From JBBIQS01 sp037442205 (GTDB taxonomy: Bacteria; Myxococcota; Myxococcia; Myxococcales; UBA5297): DNA of 64,000 nt. Made by a program: the position numbers and the translations under genes. The DNA lies in contig JBBIQS010000039.1 in assembly GCA_037442205.1 (NCBI GenBank), forward strand, positions 8,725 to 72,724, in the 5' to 3' direction. The notes below the pieces were generated by a model. It ran no database searches. It was given only the letters and a program-made list of their open reading frames with translations, and was not told the origin of the DNA. Below, piece after piece: positions 31,703-40,118 of the stretch (the stretch's first letter is position 1; each line of letters begins with the position of its first letter).

Positions 31703-32781
31703 GCGCGCTGCTCGAAGGACTGGAAGCGCCGCTCTCGACCACCTCGCTGCCCGGGACCGGCGGCGTCGTGCGGGTCACTCCCGAGGACTTCGAGGTCGAG
31801 GAGCTGCCCGCCTATCTGCCCAGCGGAAACGGCGAGCACCTCTTCCTGTGGATCGAGAAGCGCGGGCGCAACACCCGCGACGTGGTGCGCGAGCTGGCCG
31901 CCAAACTCAGCCTGCCCGAGCGCGAGCTGGGCTTCGCCGGCCTCAAGGACAAGGCCGCGGTGACCCGCCAGTACGTCAGCGCGCCGAGAGTCGATCCGGC
32001 GCGGGGCCAGGCGCTCTCTGGCGAGGGCTGGCGGGTGCTCTCGGCGGCGCGCCATGAGAACAAGCTCAAGACCGGGCATCTCAAGGGCAACCGCTTCTGC
32101 ATCCGCATCCGGGAAACGGTCCCCGGGGCGCTGGAGCGGGCCAAAGCCTGCGCCGAGGCGCTGGAGCGGCAGGGATTGCCCAACGCCTTCGGCCCGCAGC
32201 GCTTCGGGCGCCAGGGACTCAACGCGATCACCGGGCGGGCGCTGCTGACCGGGGCCTCGACCCCGGAGGTGGCTCGAGCGCGCCGCGACCGCTTCCTGCG
32301 GCGCATCGCCATCTCCGCCTACCAGGCGCTGCTCTTCAATCGGGTGCTCGCCGAGAGGATGAAGGAAGGGCTCCTCGGGACCGCGCTGCCCGGCGATCTG
32401 ATGAAGAAGCTCGACACCGGCGGCCTCTTCACCAGCTCTGATCCGGGCGCAGATCAGGGGCGGCTGGAGCGCTTCGAGATCTCGCCCACCGGACCGATCT
32501 TCGGGTCCAGGATGATGCAGCCTCAGGCGCAGGCCTGGGAGCGCGAGAGCCGGGTGCTGGCCGCGGAGGGACTGACCCTGGCCTCCTTCGCCCCGCTCAA
32601 GGCCGACGGCGAAGGGAGCCGGCGGGCGCTGAGGCTGCCGATGAAGATCGAGGTCGAGCAGAAAGGCGAGGCGCTGGAGCTGCGCTTCGCGCTGCCCAAG
32701 GGCTCGTTCGCGACCACCGTGCTGCGCGAGGTCATGAAGCCCGAGGCGCTGCCCGAGCTTCCCGAGGAGCGCGACGACTGA
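31699..32781 (+). CDS. truD: tRNA pseudouridine13 synthase
   Basis: A 360-residue enzyme that isomerises U13 in tRNA-Glu. The catalytic Asp is in GFAGLKDKAAVTRQYVS. Other family blocks are EDFEVEELPAYLPSGNGEH near the start, NAFGPQRFGRQG and YQALLFNRVL. The TRUD insertion domain lies in the middle. The GTG at 31699 overlaps the TGA of the DUF4388 gene. Confidence 0.95.
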   Translation: MSALLEGLEAPLSTTSLPGTGGVVRVTPEDFEVEELPAYLPSGNGEHLFLWIEKRGRNTRDVVRELAAKLSLPERELGFAGLKDKAAVTRQYVSAPRVDPARGQALSGEGWRVLSAARHENKLKTGHLKGNRFCIRIRETVPGALERAKACAEALERQGLPNAFGPQRFGRQGLNAITGRALLTGASTPEVARARRDRFLRRIAISAYQALLFNRVLAERMKEGLLGTALPGDLMKKLDTGGLFTSSDPGADQGRLERFEISPTGPIFGSRMMQPQAQAWERESRVLAAEGLTLASFAPLKADGEGSRRALRLPMKIEVEQKGEALELRFALPKGSFATTVLREVMKPEALPELPEERDD

Positions 32782-32799
32782 GCGCGCTGGGCAGCGCGC
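32782..32799. terminator. Hairpin between convergent truD and GAF genes
   Basis: 7-bp arms GCGCGCT / AGCGCGC with loop GGGC directly after the truD stop. No T-tract, so its role as terminator is uncertain. Confidence 0.4.
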
Positions 32800-32817
32800 C
32801 CGGCGGAAGTGCTCGGG

Positions 32818-33957
32818 CTACTGCCGCTCGAGGTACTCGGCGCCCTGGTGTGCGATGTAGCTGAGGATGGCGACCTCGGCGTCGGTGAAGTGCGCGGTGC
32901 CCTTGCGGTTGATTATCTCCAGGCATCCGAAGCTGCGGCCTCCGGAGACCATCGGAGCGCACAGGATCGACTGAGTCTCGTAGCCGATCTTCTTGCTCAC
33001 CTCGCGGTAGAAGCGCGGGTCCTTCTGGGTGTCGCTGATGGCCAGGCTCACCGCCTCCTGGCTGCAGAAGCCGACCACGCCCACGCCCGTCGGGATGCGC
33101 AGCTTGAGCTTCTCCAATTCGGCGGCCTTGGGCCCGCGCGCGGTGGACAGCTTGAGCGTGTCGTCGGCGAAGTCCGCCACGAACACCGAGCCGGCGTCGG
33201 CAGGGATCTTCTCCAGCGCCAGGTCGAGCAGGAACGCCAGCCCGGCCTCGCGCTTTCTGCCGTACACGTCCTGGGTGCGCTCGAAGAGGTCGGCCAAGAT
33301 GTCCTCGAGCTGCAGCGAGGTCTTCGACCGGCCGATGTGCCCGGTGACCGGCTGCGAAGGGCGATCCACCACCTCGACGCTGCGGGCGCTGCCTTCCGCC
33401 GCCGGAGCGGCCTTGGGGGCCGGCTTGAGCTCGGCCTTGGGCGCCGGCTTGGCGGCAACCGGCGCCGCCTTCGGCTCGACCTTGGCCACCGGCTTGGCCG
33501 GAGGCGGCATCGGCTTGGGCGCCGGCTTCGGCTCGACCTTGGGGGCCGGGGTCGGAGCAGCCTTGGCCACTGGAGCAGCAGCGGGCTTCGGCGGCGGGGC
33601 CCCGACCACAGTCTGCGCCGTCTCGGGGTTGGCATCGGGCGCCGGGGCGAACGCCGGCATCTCGGGCAGTGTCTTGGCGGCCGGAGCCGGGGCCGGAGCC
33701 TGCGGAGCGGGCGCGGCGGCCGCCGCCTCCTCGAGCTCCTTGATGCGGAACACTCTCCCGGTGTTGGCGTCGGTCACATGGATGGAGTTGTCCTCCATGA
33801 TGTCGACCATGATGTTGGCGACCTGAGTGCCCTTCTCGTTGGGCAGCTTCTTGAGCCCGGCCTTGAGCCCCGCCATCCAGTTGTCGGCGTCCACTTTCAG
33901 AGTGACGTTGAACTCTCCGGGCGCCGCCGCGGGGATGAAGACTTCGTACTTGGCCAT
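32818..33957 (-). CDS. GAF domain protein with Pro/Ala/Lys linker
   Basis: A 379-residue cytoplasmic protein. The N-terminal domain (1-80, MAKYEVFIPAAAPGEFNVTL) is a small fold I do not recognise. A long PAPAPKVEPK-type linker covers about 82-215. A GAF domain ends the protein (about 235-379), with GSVFVADFADDTLKL, GVVGFCSQEA and SILCAPMVSGG. GAF domains bind small ligands such as cyclic nucleotides or haem, but no output domain is present. A signalling adaptor is the likely role. ATG 33957 marks where coding bias begins. Confidence 0.82.
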   Translation of the reverse strand: MAKYEVFIPAAAPGEFNVTLKVDADNWMAGLKAGLKKLPNEKGTQVANIMVDIMEDNSIHVTDANTGRVFRIKELEEAAAAAPAPQAPAPAPAAKTLPEMPAFAPAPDANPETAQTVVGAPPPKPAAAPVAKAAPTPAPKVEPKPAPKPMPPPAKPVAKVEPKAAPVAAKPAPKAELKPAPKAAPAAEGSARSVEVVDRPSQPVTGHIGRSKTSLQLEDILADLFERTQDVYGRKREAGLAFLLDLALEKIPADAGSVFVADFADDTLKLSTARGPKAAELEKLKLRIPTGVGVVGFCSQEAVSLAISDTQKDPRFYREVSKKIGYETQSILCAPMVSGGRSFGCLEIINRKGTAHFTDAEVAILSYIAHQGAEYLERQ

Positions 33958-34066
33958 GGGGGTTCCGCCTCCGAAAACAGCAGGAAAAAGTGGACACTCG
34001 CCTATCAGACCGCCGGGGGCCGCGCAACCGGCGGCGGGCGGAGGAGAGTCGCGGTCGGGCGCCGCT

Positions 34067-34102
34067 GGCACCGGTGTCAGGTCGCTGGGCCGGACCGGTG
34101 CC
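34067..34102. repeat. 9-bp inverted repeat with 18-nt centre
   Basis: GGCACCGGT (34067-34075) and ACCGGTGCC (34094-34102) are perfect complements. They could be paired operator half-sites or an RNA hairpin. Confidence 0.5.
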
Positions 34103-34245
34103 CCCACCCCCGCTGCCGCCGAAGTGACGGGAACTCTAAGCTGCTGATTTCCGGTCACTTTGCTCCTGCCCGCTGGATCCGACTTCCTCCGGAGTTTTTC
34201 CCGCCGATCTCGGGAATCGCTCCCCTGACGCCTGCGGACTCGCAG

Positions 34246-34278
34246 GGGCCGAACCGGGAGTTGCTCCCGATTCGGCCC
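34246..34278. repeat. 15-nt inverted repeat before the small membrane-protein pair
   Basis: GGGCCGAACCGGGAG and CTCCCGATTCGGCCC pair at 13 of 15 positions around a TTG loop. It lies about 50 nt before the first gene of the pair, so it may be a leader hairpin or an operator. Confidence 0.5.
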
Positions 34279-34330
34279 TGGAGCGCGGGCGGTACATTCG
34301 CCTCGGAAGCCACACAGGAGGTCGCGAGTC

Positions 34331-34756
34331 ATGAAGCGGATCGGCGGCGGAAGCACGGTGCATGGCGGCTACTACTGGAACCTGAAGGGCTGGGACATCG
34401 CCGCCGTCCAGGGCGAGGTGGGCCGGCTGCCCGGGAATCAGGCGGACACGTACCTCCACGTGCCGCTGCCGGCGATGCTGGTCCTGGTGCCGGTGTTGGG
34501 CGCGGCCTACGCCCTCTTCCTGCCGGCGGCGGGGATCGCGATGGCGGTTTGGGGCGCGGGCAAGAAGCTGGGCGTGGTGGGCAAGGCGGCGGTCGAAGAA
34601 CTCGCCGCCACGGTGAGCCCGACCTGGCGCCCGGGCGAAGCGCACTTCGCCAGCAAGCCGGACAGGAACCAGGCTGGCGACAAGGCGCGCGATCCCTCGC
34701 TCGAGAAGTTGCAGAAGGAGCTCGAGCAGAAGCGCCACTCGGAGAAGAAGAGCTGA
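34331..34756 (+). CDS. Small single-TM protein, copy 1 of tandem pair
   Basis: A 141-residue protein of unknown function. The N-terminal part has HGGYYWNLKGWDIAAVQGEVG, one hydrophobic hairpin or helix region (about 45-75) and a Lys/Glu-rich coiled tail. The ending SPTWRPGEAHFASKPD before the tail is shared with the next gene. The ATG has AGGAGGTCGCGAGTC upstream. It and the following gene are tandem paralogues, likely one operon with a role at the membrane. No known domain is recognised. Confidence 0.75.
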   Translation: MKRIGGGSTVHGGYYWNLKGWDIAAVQGEVGRLPGNQADTYLHVPLPAMLVLVPVLGAAYALFLPAAGIAMAVWGAGKKLGVVGKAAVEELAATVSPTWRPGEAHFASKPDRNQAGDKARDPSLEKLQKELEQKRHSEKKS

Positions 34757-34808
34757 CCGCTCGCTTCACGAGCGACCTCGACGGCCGACCTCGGCCAGGA
34801 GACGAGCC

Positions 34809-35255
34809 ATGACGCGCTACCACGGCGGCACCAAGGTTCTGGGCGGGTACTACTGGAACATCTCGAGCTGGGAGCTGGTCGCGGTGCAGGGCGAGGTCGG
34901 GACCCTGCGGGCCGCTTCCGAGGAGACCTTCCTGCGGCTACCACTTCCGGTGTTGCTGCTGGTCATCCCGCTGATGGGGGCGCTGTTCGCCTTCTTCCTG
35001 CCGGCACTGGGCTTCGCGATGGTGACCTGGGGGCTGGGCAAGAAGCTGGCCCAGGTCGGGCGCCAAGCGATGCAGCAGCTGGCGGCCACGGTCAGCCCGG
35101 CGTGGCGCCCGGGCGAGGCCAACTTCGCCGGCAAGCCCGACGAGACGAAGGAACAGGGTCGGTCGGGCGAGGCTTCGCTCGAGAAGCTCAAGCAGGACAT
35201 CGAGGAGCGCCGCCGCCTGGAGGCGGAGAAGGAGAAGAAGGACGAGCAGAGCTGA
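34809..35255 (+). CDS. Small single-TM protein, copy 2 of tandem pair
   Basis: A 148-residue paralogue of the gene just upstream. It keeps GGYYWN, VAVQGEVG, LPLPVLLLVIPLMGALF, a GLGKKL turn and SPAWRPGEANFAGKPD, but the charged tail has diverged. The hydrophobic stretch (about 48-80) suggests membrane insertion. AGGAG precedes its ATG. The function is unknown. A terminator follows. Confidence 0.75.
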   Translation: MTRYHGGTKVLGGYYWNISSWELVAVQGEVGTLRAASEETFLRLPLPVLLLVIPLMGALFAFFLPALGFAMVTWGLGKKLAQVGRQAMQQLAATVSPAWRPGEANFAGKPDETKEQGRSGEASLEKLKQDIEERRRLEAEKEKKDEQS

Positions 35256-35283
35256 GCGGCAGCTCCTCGGATTCGCCGGCGGC

Positions 35284-35317
35284 GGGCGGGCCTCTCAGGG
35301 TCCGCCCTTCGTGTTTG
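35284..35317 (+). terminator. Terminator after the small membrane-protein pair
   Basis: A 9-bp stem (GGGCGGGCC / GGTCCGCCC, one G-T pair) followed by TTCGTGTTT, 28 nt after the stop codon and just before the convergent regulator gene. Confidence 0.6.
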
Positions 35318-35321
35318 CCGC

Positions 35322-35978
35322 TCAGGGATCGACGCGGATCACGCCCATCTTCAGGGCGATGCGCACCAGGTCGGTGCGGTTGTGGGCGTCGAGCTTCTCC
35401 ATCACCCGCTCGCGGTGGCTCATCGCCGTCTTGACGCTGATTCCCAGCGTCTCGGCGACCTCCTTGTTGCTCTTGCCCTCGGCCACCAGCTTGAGGACCT
35501 GCTTCTCGCGATCGGTGAGCGATTCGTAGAGGTCGGACTTCTCGGCCTGCGCCGGCCTGGCCAGCTCTTCCATTGCCTCGCGCGCCACCTGCGGATCGAG
35601 CACCAGCCCGCCGGCATGGGCGCCGCGGATGGCGTCGGCCAGCGCCGAGCCGGCGGCCTTCTTCAGCACGTAGCCGCTCACTCCGATCTTGAGGAAGCGC
35701 CGCACGTACTCGCGATCCTCGTATTGGGTGAGCACGACGATCTTGGTGTTGGGCCGGTCCTTCTTGATCTGCAGGGCGGCCTCGAGGCCTCCCAGGCCCG
35801 GCATGTGGATGTCCATCAGCACCACGTCGGGACCGACCTTGGCCACCTGCTCCACCGCGGCTTGGCCGTCGGCGACCTCGGCCACCACCTCGATGTCCGC
35901 GGTGGCTGCCAGCAGCGCCTTGAGTCCCTCGCGCAGGATGCCGTGGTCGTCGGCGATGAGGACGCGGATCTTAGCCAT
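35322..35978 (-). CDS. NarL/FixJ-type response regulator
   Basis: A 218-residue regulator. The receiver (1-120) has IADDHGILREG, the phosphoacceptor Asp in DVVLMDIHMPG and Lys in GYVLKKA. A LuxR-type helix-turn-helix ends the protein (about 150-212, LTDREKQVLKLVAEGKSNKEVAETLG). Its ATG lies inside the end of the upstream kinase gene (8-nt overlap), so the kinase is its partner. It is the last gene of the six-gene respiratory operon and probably controls that operon or related electron-transport genes (inference). Confidence 0.93.
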   Translation of the reverse strand: MAKIRVLIADDHGILREGLKALLAATADIEVVAEVADGQAAVEQVAKVGPDVVLMDIHMPGLGGLEAALQIKKDRPNTKIVVLTQYEDREYVRRFLKIGVSGYVLKKAAGSALADAIRGAHAGGLVLDPQVAREAMEELARPAQAEKSDLYESLTDREKQVLKLVAEGKSNKEVAETLGISVKTAMSHRERVMEKLDAHNRTDLVRIALKMGVIRVDP

Positions 35979-37812
35979 GGGGCGCCTCCTTCGGGACCGG
36001 CACGCGGATGGCCACCAGGCATCCTTGCCCGGGCGCCGACTCGATCCTCACCTCGCCTCCCATCAGCTCGACCCTCTCGCGAATCCCCAGCAGCCCCCAG
36101 CCTCGCCCGTCCTTGCCAGGAGCGGCAAGCGAGGACACCTCGAAGCCGCGGCCGTCGTCCTCGATGTCGATCGCCAGAAGCCCGTCGCTGAGTGCGCACT
36201 GGATGAGCACGCTCTCGGCCCGGGCATGCTTGGCGATGTTGGTGAGCGTCTCCTGCACCGCCCGGAAGATGGCGATCTCCAGCTGCGGCGGCAGCCGCTC
36301 GTCCATTCCCTCCGCCTCGAAGCGCACCACCACTCCCTGCCCCTTGAGCACCCGCTCGGCATACCAGCGCACCGCCGAGCGCAGCCCCAGGTCGTCGAGC
36401 ACCGAGGGGCGCAGGTCGACGATGAGCCGGTGGACCTCGTCGAGCGTGTGGACCGCCAGCTCCTTGGCCTCCGCCAGGCTCTGGCGCGCCTTCCCCGGCG
36501 GCTCGCCCGAGACCGCCGACTCCAGCCTCATCGTCAGCGCCGCCAGGCTCTGGGTGGTCTCGTCGTGCAGCTCGCGGGCGATGCGCTTGCGCTCGTCCTC
36601 CTGGGCGCCGATCACCTTGTGCAGCAGCTGCGCCCTCCCCTCCTCGCGCCGCTTGAGCTCGGCGTTGGCCTTCTCCAGCTCAGCAGTGCGCTCGAGCACC
36701 CGCGCCTCCAGCTCGCGGTTGCTCTTCTCGACCGTCTCCAGGGAGCGCTTGAGCGCCAGCCGCATCCTCTCGAAGGACGCCCCCAGCCAGCCGATCTCGT
36801 CGTTCCCGACCGGCGGGATGGGCGAGTCGAGCTCGCCCTTGGCGATCCGCTCGGCGGAGGCCGCCAGGGTCGCCAGCGGCCGGGTGACGCTGCGCGCGGC
36901 GCCCCGGGCCAGCAGCAACCCGAGGACGAGCAGGCTCAGCGCGACCAGAGACCCGTTGTGCGACAGCGCGGTCGAGAAGGCGAAGGCCTCGCTCTCGGGC
37001 TGGCGGACGACGACGCCCCAGGGGATGGCGGGCAGCGGGGCGAAGGCCATCACCTCGGGAGTGCGCGGCGCCGATGCGCCCTCCTGCTGATGGCAGCCGT
37101 GGCAGGCGCCGGAGGTGGTGCGGTGGTCGCGGATCAAGCTGGCGAGGAACTGGGCGTGGTCGCTCTCGAGGAACAGGCGGCCTTCGTCGGTGCTGGCGAT
37201 GACGGTCCCCTTGCCGTCCACCAGGTCGATCGACTCGCTGGCCGCGAGCTGGAAGCGCCTGAGCAGCGCCGGCAGGTGCGGCCCGAGGGGGTCGATGACG
37301 CCGCCGACCAGGCCCAGGACTTCCCCGGACCAGTTCTTGGCTGGCAGGAGGACGTAGAGGCGCCGGCCGCCGTCGGCGTCCGGGATCAGGTCGCTGATCA
37401 GCGGGCGGCCGTCCTTGACCACCTGGGCGAGCGGCGCCGCCAGCGGCCGGGACTTGGGCTCCATGTACGAGATCCGCCCCTGGGCGTCGGCGAGGAAGGT
37501 CTCGTCGATGACCAGGTGGCGGCGCACGAAGGCGTAGCGCAGCTCGGCCCGCGTGGCCTCGGAGGCCTGATCGAACGTCGAGCTGCCGGCGATCTCCTGG
37601 AGCCGATCGACCTGCGCGGCAAGCAGCGAGGAGATCCGCTCGGCCACGCTCGAGGCCAGCACCTGCCGCTCCGAGAGCACCCGGCGCTCGGTCTCGCGGA
37701 TCGACCAGGAGCCCAGGGCGGCCATCGCGGCCAGCGGCGCCAGCAGGCCGAAGGCCACCAGCGACAGCAGGCGGACGCGGATCCGACCTCTCAGCGGCGT
37801 GGCCTCGCTCAC
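35971..37812 (-). CDS. Sensor histidine kinase with periplasmic CxxCH haem motif
   Basis: A 613-residue kinase. TM1 (about 16-34), a periplasmic Cache-type domain (about 36-280) and TM2 (about 285-305) are followed by HAMP, a coiled coil, a HisKA_3 dimer domain (RELHDETTQSLAAL, His416) and an ATPase domain. The sensor domain carries CHGCH at residues 237-241, a standard covalent haem c site on the exported side. This implies a haem-based sensor of redox state or a gas. It overlaps the NarL regulator (8 nt) and the upstream small gene (4 nt), and shares an operon with a nonahaem cytochrome. Its haem has not been shown. Confidence 0.92.
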   Translation of the reverse strand: MSEATPLRGRIRVRLLSLVAFGLLAPLAAMAALGSWSIRETERRVLSERQVLASSVAERISSLLAAQVDRLQEIAGSSTFDQASEATRAELRYAFVRRHLVIDETFLADAQGRISYMEPKSRPLAAPLAQVVKDGRPLISDLIPDADGGRRLYVLLPAKNWSGEVLGLVGGVIDPLGPHLPALLRRFQLAASESIDLVDGKGTVIASTDEGRLFLESDHAQFLASLIRDHRTTSGACHGCHQQEGASAPRTPEVMAFAPLPAIPWGVVVRQPESEAFAFSTALSHNGSLVALSLLVLGLLLARGAARSVTRPLATLAASAERIAKGELDSPIPPVGNDEIGWLGASFERMRLALKRSLETVEKSNRELEARVLERTAELEKANAELKRREEGRAQLLHKVIGAQEDERKRIARELHDETTQSLAALTMRLESAVSGEPPGKARQSLAEAKELAVHTLDEVHRLIVDLRPSVLDDLGLRSAVRWYAERVLKGQGVVVRFEAEGMDERLPPQLEIAIFRAVQETLTNIAKHARAESVLIQCALSDGLLAIDIEDDGRGFEVSSLAAPGKDGRGWGLLGIRERVELMGGEVRIESAPGQGCLVAIRVPVPKEAPHG

Positions 37813-38426
37813 GGGCCCTCCTTGCGCACGCTGCCGGCCATGCGCAGCAGTTGCCCGAGCCCGCCACTGCCTCGCAGCGCCAGTCGGCTGCCGTTCTGCT
37901 CCCAGGTCAGCTGGTGCCAGACCTCTCCGTCTCCCCCGCGCAGCAGCGTAAGCCGGCCCTCGAGCTTGCCGACCTTGAGCGGCCCCTCCTCGACCTTGGT
38001 CGCCTGGGGAAGCATGTGCTCCGGGATCTCGGCCGCTCCGCCGATCGTCTGCGCCAGGTAGAGAGCCGGCCCCGCCGACTCGCGCGACTGGAATTCGAGG
38101 ACGACCACTGCCGGGCGCCCCCCGGTGGCGCGCACCACCTTTGGAGGCCAGGCGAGCGACTGCGGGAAGTAGGCCGGCAGCAGCAACCGCTGGCGAAGCC
38201 GCCGCTCCAGGTCGGCGACGCTCGAATAGAGCCGGCCTTCCGCGGGCTCGGTGAGCAGCCGCGGGAGCGCACCCAGCCCCTCGAGCGAGGCAGTGGCCGC
38301 CGTCATCACCAGCGCGAGCGTGACCAGCGCACGGGCGAGCGCGCCGGCGCCGCCTTCGCGCCCGGCCCGCACCGGCGCCCCTGAGGGCGGCACGGAGGTC
38401 GGCTTGGCCAGGCTCGGAGCGTCCAT
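37809..38426 (-). CDS. Single-TM protein with DUF4367-like domain
   Basis: A 205-residue protein. A short cytoplasmic N-terminus leads to one membrane helix (about 30-48), then a periplasmic domain (about 65-205). The end of that domain (WEQNGSRLALRGSGGLGQLL) resembles DUF4367, a domain of anti-sigma-like and lipoprotein-handling proteins. It lies between a membrane peptidase and a haem-motif histidine kinase, overlapping the kinase by 4 nt. A role in passing a periplasmic signal is possible, but unproven. Confidence 0.7.
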   Translation of the reverse strand: MDAPSLAKPTSVPPSGAPVRAGREGGAGALARALVTLALVMTAATASLEGLGALPRLLTEPAEGRLYSSVADLERRLRQRLLLPAYFPQSLAWPPKVVRATGGRPAVVVLEFQSRESAGPALYLAQTIGGAAEIPEHMLPQATKVEEGPLKVGKLEGRLTLLRGGDGEVWHQLTWEQNGSRLALRGSGGLGQLLRMAGSVRKEGP

Positions 38427-38428
38427 GG

Positions 38429-39388
38429 TCAGACCACGAAAAAGAGCAGGACCGCCAGCGACAGACCGGTGAGGACCAGCCGCAGCGCCTCGAAGGGGAC
38501 CGGCCGCGGCTCCGGGCGATCGATCAGCCGCCGGCAGCGCTCCTCGATGGCCATCGCGCGGGCGCGCGCCAGGAACGGCTCCCCGGCGAAGTCCGGGCTG
38601 CGCTGGAAGCTGTGCGTGGCGCAATAGAGCTTCAGCAGCCCGGAGGCCACCCCCAGCCGATCGCCAGTCGCGCCGGCGGCGACCTCGTCCGCCCTCCTCT
38701 CTGCGTCGCGGGCGATGGCCCGCACCATGACGTGCAGCACCGGGTTGAAGGCCTGCAGGGTTCGCGCGGCGAGCAGGGCCCAGCTCAGGAAGGGATCGCG
38801 CTCCTTCAGGTGGCCCAGCTCGTGGGCCAGCGCCGCCGCCAGCTCCCGCTCGTCGAGCGCCGCCAGGGCACCGCGCGAGACGATCAGCCGCCCCCGGACC
38901 GCCCCGGCGCACATCAGGAAGGGAGGCTCGGCGTCGAGGAGGACGATCTCAGGCGGCCGGACGCCCAGCGAATGGCAGAGAGAATCGACCGCCGCTGGTA
39001 GCGCAGGATCGATCGGCGCCTGGCCGAAGGGCAGCGCGCGCTCGAACAGCTGTTCGCGCAGGAAGGGAACGGCGTCGCGCAGGAAGAGCAGCACGCCCAG
39101 GGAGGCGAAGGCCGCCAGCCACAGGTGGAAGAGGGGCAGGCCGAAGAGCTCGACCTGGGCCCAGCTGACTCCGGCGAAGAGGGCCCGCTCGTCGAGGAAC
39201 CACTCCTGGTGCCGCTGCGGTGCCAGCAGCTCGAACAGCGGCAGCACCAGCAGCGGGAAGGCCAGCGACAGCAGCCGGAAGCGGACCTTCTGCCGTGGGT
39301 CCTCGACGCGCCAGCGGCGCAACAGCGCCTCGACCACCAGCGCCGCCACCAGGGCGTGAAAGATGGCCTGGGCGATGAGCTGGGCCAC
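38429..39388 (-). CDS. Integral membrane zinc metallopeptidase, M48/M56-like
   Basis: A 319-residue membrane protease. About four hydrophobic helices flank a catalytic domain with LAHELGHLKERDP (HExxH; zinc ligands and catalytic Glu, about residues 180-192) and the third-ligand Glu in RDAERRADEVA. Such enzymes either do membrane-protein quality control (HtpX) or signal by cutting (BlaR1). The start GTG at 39388 is 1 nt from the cytochrome b stop, and the DUF4367-like gene follows after 2 nt. A peptidase in a respiratory operon is unusual; see findings. Confidence 0.85.
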   Translation of the reverse strand: MAQLIAQAIFHALVAALVVEALLRRWRVEDPRQKVRFRLLSLAFPLLVLPLFELLAPQRHQEWFLDERALFAGVSWAQVELFGLPLFHLWLAAFASLGVLLFLRDAVPFLREQLFERALPFGQAPIDPALPAAVDSLCHSLGVRPPEIVLLDAEPPFLMCAGAVRGRLIVSRGALAALDERELAAALAHELGHLKERDPFLSWALLAARTLQAFNPVLHVMVRAIARDAERRADEVAAGATGDRLGVASGLLKLYCATHSFQRSPDFAGEPFLARARAMAIEERCRRLIDRPEPRPVPFEALRLVLTGLSLAVLLFFVV

Positions 39389-39389
39389 C

Positions 39390-40118
39390 CTACTCCTTCG
39401 GCCGGCTGGCGCCCTCGATCCTCGCCAGCTCGAGCGGATGCTCGTGTTCCATGCGCTCCCGGCTGATCTTGCCGGTGAAGATCGCCGTATCGAAGGGGAA
39501 CACGTCGGGGTTGAGGTGGGCGTTGTAGATGTGCCAGACGATGACCACCAGGAAGGCCATCAGGCCCTCGTTGCTGTGGGCCATCTTGGCGGCGGGAATC
39601 ACCTCGCCGGGCAGCAGCCTTGCGACGGCGATCGGGAAGAACAGGATCAGCCCGGTGACCGCCATGATCAGCGCCCCGAACACCAGCCCCCAGTACTCGA
39701 ACTTCTGCCGGTAGTCGAAGCGGTCGTACCTGGGCGGCGACTCGCGGAAGCCCAGGTAGTACTTCAAGGTGTCGATGGCGTCGCGGAAGTCCTGGCGCTT
39801 GGGGACGATGGCGAAGCTGGCCCGCCGCTGCGCCAGCTGCCAGATGTTGAGCGCGAAGTGGAACACCACCAGCGCCACCATGAAGAAGCCACAGGCCCGG
39901 TGGACCTGGCGGGCGAAGGTCACCCCGCCCAGCGAGGCCATCAGCGCCTTGGCCCAGCCGCTGTCGTAGAACTTCTGCGGGAAGCCGGTCAGGCTCAACA
40001 GAGTGAAGCTGGTGAGCATGGCCACGTGCTCCAGCCGCTGGCGCAGCGAGAAGCGCGTCAGGAAGGGCTCGGTGCTCGGGCGGGCCATCGCGACGGCCTG
40101 ATCAGAGGGCGTGCTCAT
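39390..40118 (-). CDS. Membrane cytochrome b subunit (FdnI/b561-like)
   Basis: A 242-residue protein with four to five membrane helices. Candidate haem b ligands are His in RQRLEHVAMLTSF, RQVHRACGFFM...VFHFALN and AHSNEGLMAFLVVIVWHIYNAH. The pattern is that of quinone-linked cytochrome b subunits of formate dehydrogenases and hydrogenases. Its start overlaps the stop of the nonahaem cytochrome gene by 4 nt, so the two form a quinone:cytochrome c module moving electrons between menaquinone and the periplasm. Confidence 0.85.
   Translation of the reverse strand: MSTPSDQAVAMARPSTEPFLTRFSLRQRLEHVAMLTSFTLLSLTGFPQKFYDSGWAKALMASLGGVTFARQVHRACGFFMVALVVFHFALNIWQLAQRRASFAIVPKRQDFRDAIDTLKYYLGFRESPPRYDRFDYRQKFEYWGLVFGALIMAVTGLILFFPIAVARLLPGEVIPAAKMAHSNEGLMAFLVVIVWHIYNAHLNPDVFPFDTAIFTGKISRERMEHEHPLELARIEGASRPKE

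Larger units (their letters stand above)
33958..34330. other. Divergent intergenic region rich in inverted repeats
   Basis: 373 bp with no supported gene. It contains the two inverted repeats at 34067-34102 and 34246-34278 and a small CCTGCG-gact-CGCAGG hairpin near 34230-34246. It must hold promoters for both flanking genes, but I see no clear -35/-10 pair. Confidence 0.5.
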
